Shown here piece by piece: positions 60,128 to 64,000 of a DNA stretch of 64,000 nt; the stretch's first letter is position 1, and the number at the start of each line of letters is the position of its first letter. This stretch comes from an uncultured Eubacteriales bacterium (GTDB lineage Bacteria; Bacillota; Clostridia; Oscillospirales; Oscillospiraceae). The notes below the pieces were generated by a model. It worked only from the letters and a program-made list of their open reading frames with translations. It had not been told where the DNA came from and did not search any database. The stretch is taken from positions 17,015 through 81,014 of the forward strand of contig ONGJ01000008.1 of the NCBI GenBank assembly GCA_900317375.1, in the 5' to 3' direction. Both the position numbers and the translations under genes were made by a program.

Positions 60128-61449
60128 GCTTCTCCGCCTCCTTCCTCTTCTTCGCCCGTGCCTTCTGCAGAAGCCTCCGGTGCCCTTAGAAGATAAATCT
60201 GGTCACAGACCGTGCTCGCGGCAATCGCGGCAACGCGGTCCGCGGTGACCTCGCAGACCAGCTCAGCCAGCTCCATCGGACCGTAATCGGCGCCTGCAAG
60301 CGCCTGGGAGACGAAGAAGCCCTCCAGCGCAGACTGGGAATCCGGAATGGAACGCAGATCCGAGGCAACACCGGCCCTGGCCGTTTCCAGATCCTCCTCG
60401 GAAAACTCGCCCCGCTTCATTGCTTCCAGCTGGGAAAATATCTCGTCCTTTGCTTTTTCAATGTTCTGCGCCTGCACCCCCGAGGACACCAGCAGCAGCC
60501 CCTTCCGAATGTCAAGCAGAGAGCTCACATAATAGCACAGCGAATGCTTTTCCCGCACGTTCAGGAAGAGCCTGGAGCTCGGACTGCCGCCGAAGAGCTC
60601 GTTGAACACATACAGGGCCGGGTAGTCCGGCTCCTCCATGCATTCGCCGAGCCGCCAGCCGATGACGAGGTTGACCTGCGCCACGTCCATTTCCTCCACA
60701 GTCAGGCGCGGCTGATCCTCCACGGCGTTCATGCGGATTTCGGTCCCGATGTCAAAGTCGATCTCGCCGCGGGGGAGGGTCGCCAGCTGATCCTGCAGAA
60801 TGGCCCGGACTTTTTTCACATCTGCGTGCCCGCAATAGAACAGCTCGATGGGGCAGGTCTGCAGCAGCATGCGGTAATGCCTGCTGAGCTTTTTGTAGTT
60901 GATGGCGCGGGCGCCGGCCTCGTCGCCGAGACGCCCGGCGGCATAATCCTCAAAGGCGCACATCTCTTCCATGCAGCGCAGCACGGCGTAGCTGCGCTTA
61001 TTGTTGACCCGCGCGGCAATCATGTCCAGCAGCTTTTCCTGCTCGCTTTCCACGTAATCGGGAAGCAGCAGCCCGCCGCGGGTGACCGGGTCCAGCAGCA
61101 GACTCAGCGACAGGCCGATGGCATCCGATAGGACCGACTCATCCCCGGGCAGGTATTCATCCTCCGGGAAACCGGCATAAAAGCCGCTGCAGTGGATTTC
61201 CCCGATCCGGCGGACGATGGGCTCGACAACGGTGCCGAAAAGCTCTTCCTCGCGCTCACTCAGCGCCTGCATGTCAGGCCAGAGCTTGGTCCCGCGGTGC
61301 AGAACATAGGGAACCAGTGCGTTCATGGACACGGTCTGCCTGCTGAGCTGGGAAAGAAGGTTCACGCTGAAGCAGGCCGTTTTAAACTTTTCCTCCCACA
61401 GATGCGTAAGCCAGACACCCGGGCGTATTTCAACTCTGGAATACTCCAT
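60124..61449 (-). CDS. M16-family peptidase-like protein (YfmF-like, probably inactive)
   Basis: From ATG 61449 (441 residues; AGGAGGT upstream) the protein has an M16 fold but the HxxEH motif is replaced (VPYVLHRGTKLWPDMQALSEREEELFG). The C-terminal half retains the SRLFLNVREKHSLCYYVSSLLD signature. It would be the structural partner of the active subunit downstream. It is the first gene of the envelope operon. Confidence 0.9.
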   Translation of the reverse strand: MEYSRVEIRPGVWLTHLWEEKFKTACFSVNLLSQLSRQTVSMNALVPYVLHRGTKLWPDMQALSEREEELFGTVVEPIVRRIGEIHCSGFYAGFPEDEYLPGDESVLSDAIGLSLSLLLDPVTRGGLLLPDYVESEQEKLLDMIAARVNNKRSYAVLRCMEEMCAFEDYAAGRLGDEAGARAINYKKLSRHYRMLLQTCPIELFYCGHADVKKVRAILQDQLATLPRGEIDFDIGTEIRMNAVEDQPRLTVEEMDVAQVNLVIGWRLGECMEEPDYPALYVFNELFGGSPSSRLFLNVREKHSLCYYVSSLLDIRKGLLLVSSGVQAQNIEKAKDEIFSQLEAMKRGEFSEEDLETARAGVASDLRSIPDSQSALEGFFVSQALAGADYGPMELAELVCEVTADRVAAIAASTVCDQIYLLRAPEASAEGTGEEEEGGGEA

Positions 61450-61508
61450 ATGCACCTTACCTCCTGTCCGGACCGGAACCCCGGCCGTTTCCTTTGCAAT
61501 AATAAAAC

Positions 61509-61517
61509 AGTATACCA
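61509..61517 (-). promoter_or_regulatory. Extended -10 promoter of the envelope operon
   Basis: TGG-TATACT (-10 at 61509-61514, minus strand) lies 60 bases upstream of the M16 start; no good -35 box is visible. Confidence 0.45.
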
Positions 61518-61608
61518 TAATCCCCGAAAAAATGGTAGACCGCAATCAGGTTTTTTCCGGACGGCTCTTCGCCTCCTGCTGCCGAAGGCAGCCAATGGAA
61601 TGTCCAAT

Positions 61609-61660
61609 GTTTTCATAGTGAAAACAGCTGTTGAATATTCGATGCGGGAAATGCTAAAAT
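61609..61660 (+). promoter_or_regulatory. Promoter and palindromic site of the HTH-receiver/kinase pair
   Basis: TTGAAT (61631-61636) and TAAAAT (61655-61660) are 18 bases apart. Just upstream lies a perfect 7-3-7 palindrome GTTTTCA-TAG-TGAAAAC (61609-61625). The position before the -35 box suggests an activator, possibly the HTH-receiver protein itself. Confidence 0.55.
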
Positions 61661-61698
61661 AGGGTGCATTACCACAGCTGACCGTCAGGAGGGATCCT

Positions 61699-62298
61699 AT
61701 GCTTGCTTCTGAAGCCTTTGGGAAAAAGCTCCGCGAACTGCGCATCGCACAGGGACTCACCCAGCAGCAGCTTGCCGAACAGGTGTACGTCTCGCGATAT
61801 ACCGTCTCCAATTGGGAAGGCGGGAAACGCCTGCCGGATGTCAGTACCATCTCACGGCTTGCCCGCTGCCTCAAGGTGGAGGACCGTGTCCTCTATGAGT
61901 CCATGCGCGAGCAGGAGAACGCGCCGAATATTGTCGTCGTGGAAGACGTTCCTGTGATTCTGAGAAACTTTGTCCATACGCTCAGCAGGGAACTGCCCAA
62001 GGCACAGGTCTGGGGCTTTGCCGCGGCAGAGGAGGCACTCGCCTTTGCCCGGCTGAACCATATAGGCGTGGCTTTTCTGGATATCGAGCTCTGCGGAGAG
62101 GACGGCATGCGCCTGGCGGAGGCCCTTCTCTCGCTCCAGCCTCGCATCAACATCATTTTTTTGACCAGCCATGCCGAATACATGGCGAATGCCTTTGCGC
62201 TTCACTGCAGCGGGTATCTGATGAAACCGCTGACCCCGGAGAAAATCCGCAGTGAGATCTCGCATCTGCGTTTCCCGGTACAGGGCCTGACACCATGA
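61699..62298 (+). CDS. Response regulator with N-terminal XRE HTH and C-terminal receiver
   Basis: The 199-residue protein begins with an XRE helix-turn-helix (FGKKLRELRIAQGLTQQQLAEQVYVSRYTVSNWEGGKRLPDVSTISRLARCLKVE, residues 8-62). A receiver domain follows (about 75-195), with acidic pair VVEDV, phospho-site FLDIELCGEDG near residue 135, FLTSHAEYM and K177 in GYLMKPLTPEK. Receiver and output are in the reverse of the usual order. AGGAGGG precedes the ATG. The stop overlaps the kinase start (ATGA), so they form a coupled pair. Confidence 0.9.
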   Translation: MLASEAFGKKLRELRIAQGLTQQQLAEQVYVSRYTVSNWEGGKRLPDVSTISRLARCLKVEDRVLYESMREQENAPNIVVVEDVPVILRNFVHTLSRELPKAQVWGFAAAEEALAFARLNHIGVAFLDIELCGEDGMRLAEALLSLQPRINIIFLTSHAEYMANAFALHCSGYLMKPLTPEKIRSEISHLRFPVQGLTP

Positions 62299-64000
62299 AA
62301 AAAACGGACTTTCGGAAACATGCGGCGGCCGACCTCCCGGCGGCGTTTCTGCTCCTCCTGATTCTGCTGCTTGTCGTGATGGTTCACCGATTTCAGGGTG
62401 CCCAAGTCTATGCTGCTGCCGTGGACCCTTTTTTTCTCATGCAGCCGGAGGTCTGCACGACCGAGGCCATCGATGACTTTGCCGGTGTACAGCGCAGCTA
62501 TACGTTTACCATACAGCACGAGGAGGCCGTGCGGCGCGGGGCAAGCCTCTATGCCTGGATGCACCATACCTGCGCGACCGTCCTGCTGGACGGTGAACTC
62601 TATTATGACAACCTGCCGGACGGCAGCACCCAGGTGGGAAGGACGCCGGGCAATTACTGGCTGACGGTGCCGTTTCGGGAGGAGTATCTCGGCAAAAGCC
62701 TGACGATCACGCTGACCCCGGTTTACAGCAGTGTTCGGGATGAGGAGCCGCAGTTTTTCCAGATCAGCCGGGATACGCTGCTGAGCATGATTCTGCTGCC
62801 GCAGGACCTGACGCAGCTTCTGCTGGCTGCCATCGCCGTGACGGCGGGTTTGTTTATGATCCCTCTGGCGCTTGCACTGCCCATCGGCGGGGAGGACAAA
62901 CGCAAAATCGTTTATCTCGGCGCGGTGAACATCTGCGCCGGCGTCTGGAAGCTCAGCTCGCTGCAGCTGCTGCTCCTGCTGCTGGACCGCTACGGGTGGC
63001 AGAGGCAGATCTGGTTCCTCGGCTCGGCCTGCTATCTGCTGATGCTGGTGCTGTCGCTGCGGCTGCTGGGGCTCCTGCGGACCGGCGGGGAAAACCGGAT
63101 CAGCCGGCTCTGCTTTTACCTCGGTGCGGGAACGGCAGCGCTGCTGGTGCTGCTGCAGCTTGCAGGCGCCGCGGAGCTGCACGATGTGCTGGTCGGATAC
63201 GGATTCTTTATGGCTGTGCTGCACCTGGTGTCTCTGCTGGGCGAAAAACCGAACCGGCAGGAACTGCTCTGGCTGCTGCCGACCTTTCTTGCCCTAGGTC
63301 TCGACCTTCTCATCCTGCTGCAGCCCAACAGCAGCATCCGCAACGCACCGTTCTTCCTGTGCTGGATCCTGCTGAACCTCTTCATCCGCGGCTTCGGTCT
63401 GATCCGCACGGCAATCCGCCGGGAACAGCTGCTCCGACTCCGGGAAGAGGAACTGCGCGAGGCAAAAGTCCGCGTGATGATCAACCAGATTCAGCCTCAC
63501 TTTATCTATAACACACTGGTATCTGTTTACGTCCTCTGTGAGGATGACCCCAGACGTGCGATGGAGGTGGTGAAGAACTTTACTGCCTTCCTTCAGGCAA
63601 ACTTTACCGCGATCACGGCGCAGGAGCTCATTGCCTTCCCGGAGGAGCTGGAGCATACCCGTGCCTACCTCGGCGTCGAACAGGTTCTGCTGGAGGACAG
63701 ACTGCAGGTGGAATACGACACGCCGTTTACAGCCTTTCGCCTGCCACCCATGACCCTGCAGCCGGTTGTGGAAAACGCCGTAAAATACGGGGTCAAAGGC
63801 AGAAAGGAACCCGGCCGGATAACAATCCGCAGCTTTTCGGCTGAGGATGCCGCCGTTGTCACCGTAGAGGACGACGGACCCGGCTTTGACCCGGATACGC
63901 TTGACGGCAGCGGCCATGTCGGCCTGCAGAATGTGCGCGAGCGCCTCCGCATGATGTGCGGCGGGACGCTGGATATTCGAAGCGCCCCCGGCCTCGGCAC
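62295..64000 (+). CDS. LytS-type sensor histidine kinase, 3' end outside the window
   Basis: The frame runs from ATG 62295 to the window edge (568 codons seen) without a stop. A first membrane helix (about 17-34) is followed by an extracytoplasmic beta-rich domain (about 40-165) similar to 7TMR-DISM sensor regions. Six or seven helices (about 175-370) lead to a His_kinase domain with INQIQPHFIYNTL near residue 395 and a HATPase domain (VVENAVKYG, VEDDGPGFD, GHVGLQNVRERL). It is the partner of the HTH-receiver protein and probably only about 15-20 residues from its end. Confidence 0.93.
   Translation, partial: MKKTDFRKHAAADLPAAFLLLLILLLVVMVHRFQGAQVYAAAVDPFFLMQPEVCTTEAIDDFAGVQRSYTFTIQHEEAVRRGASLYAWMHHTCATVLLDGELYYDNLPDGSTQVGRTPGNYWLTVPFREEYLGKSLTITLTPVYSSVRDEEPQFFQISRDTLLSMILLPQDLTQLLLAAIAVTAGLFMIPLALALPIGGEDKRKIVYLGAVNICAGVWKLSSLQLLLLLLDRYGWQRQIWFLGSACYLLMLVLSLRLLGLLRTGGENRISRLCFYLGAGTAALLVLLQLAGAAELHDVLVGYGFFMAVLHLVSLLGEKPNRQELLWLLPTFLALGLDLLILLQPNSSIRNAPFFLCWILLNLFIRGFGLIRTAIRREQLLRLREEELREAKVRVMINQIQPHFIYNTLVSVYVLCEDDPRRAMEVVKNFTAFLQANFTAITAQELIAFPEELEHTRAYLGVEQVLLEDRLQVEYDTPFTAFRLPPMTLQPVVENAVKYGVKGRKEPGRITIRSFSAEDAAVVTVEDDGPGFDPDTLDGSGHVGLQNVRERLRMMCGGTLDIRSAPGLG

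Overview
The window looks like chromosomal DNA from a gut-type anaerobe of the Clostridia (Bacillota). The gene content supports this: an hrcA-grpE-dnaK-dnaJ heat-shock operon behind a CIRCE operator, a sigI-rsgI pair, PyrK-type dihydroorotate dehydrogenase, System II cytochrome c biogenesis, LytS-type sensor kinases and an IS1182-family insertion sequence. The DNA is moderately GC-rich with strong AGGAGG-type ribosome binding sites, and long antisense open frames are common shadows. There are no rRNA, tRNA or CRISPR features I can support, and no gene-free stretch longer than 300 bases.

Layout. 33-11552 (all minus strand) is a nucleotide block: pyrC-carB-pyrK-pyrD-pyrF from one consensus promoter, then pyrE-pyrB-pyrI-purE-purC and a PurF-like gene from a second. 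Both promoters share a 19-bp element over the -35 box, so one regulator probably controls both. carA is absent, pyrD carries an internal deletion with a frameshift, and the PurF-like protein lacks its glutaminase cysteine. 11587-18322 is a mixed stretch: methionine gamma-lyase, an XRE/zinc-ribbon regulator, a spermidine-synthase-like protein, a Phd/RelE-type toxin-antitoxin pair, asparaginase, an HpcH/HpaI aldolase, a GNAT protein and a flavodoxin. 18463-21189 is a SigI system: sigma factor, RsgI anti-sigma factor and a secreted proline-rich repeat protein, with two matching SigI-type promoters. 21285-24722 is an alcohol dehydrogenase-cupin-EAL operon, and 24768-27616 a MarR-MFS-GDPD operon.

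27700-32850 is the heat-shock operon. 32850-36981 is a nitrite ammonification module: a Crp/Fnr regulator divergent from nrfA, followed by ccsB-ccsA. The shared regulator box sits exactly where a class II activator would bind for nrfA and where it would block the regulator's own promoter. 37087-44030 holds two MATE exporters (one apparently starting at AUU), a PHP-domain protein, a FIST-GGDEF diguanylate cyclase and a phosphoribosyltransferase.

44041-45861 is a complete IS1182-family element. Isolated copies of its ends lie at 53956-53990 and, less clearly, 18391-18454, always between convergent genes. 45890-53879 is the most unusual locus: a histidine kinase, a response regulator with a SARP-like output domain and a membrane protein on one strand, divergent from an AIM24-family gene, a thioredoxin-like lipoprotein and a 984-residue mechanosensitive channel with two built-in sensor modules. 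The two divergent promoters carry the same 19-bp box at the same distance from their -10 elements, which resembles SARP binding-site geometry.

53997-61449 (minus) is an envelope operon: two M16 peptidase-like proteins, lgt, a membrane glycosyltransferase, a polyprenyl-phosphate sugar synthase, GtrA and a lipoprotein. The window ends in a second LytS-type kinase paired with a regulator of unusual HTH-then-receiver order.
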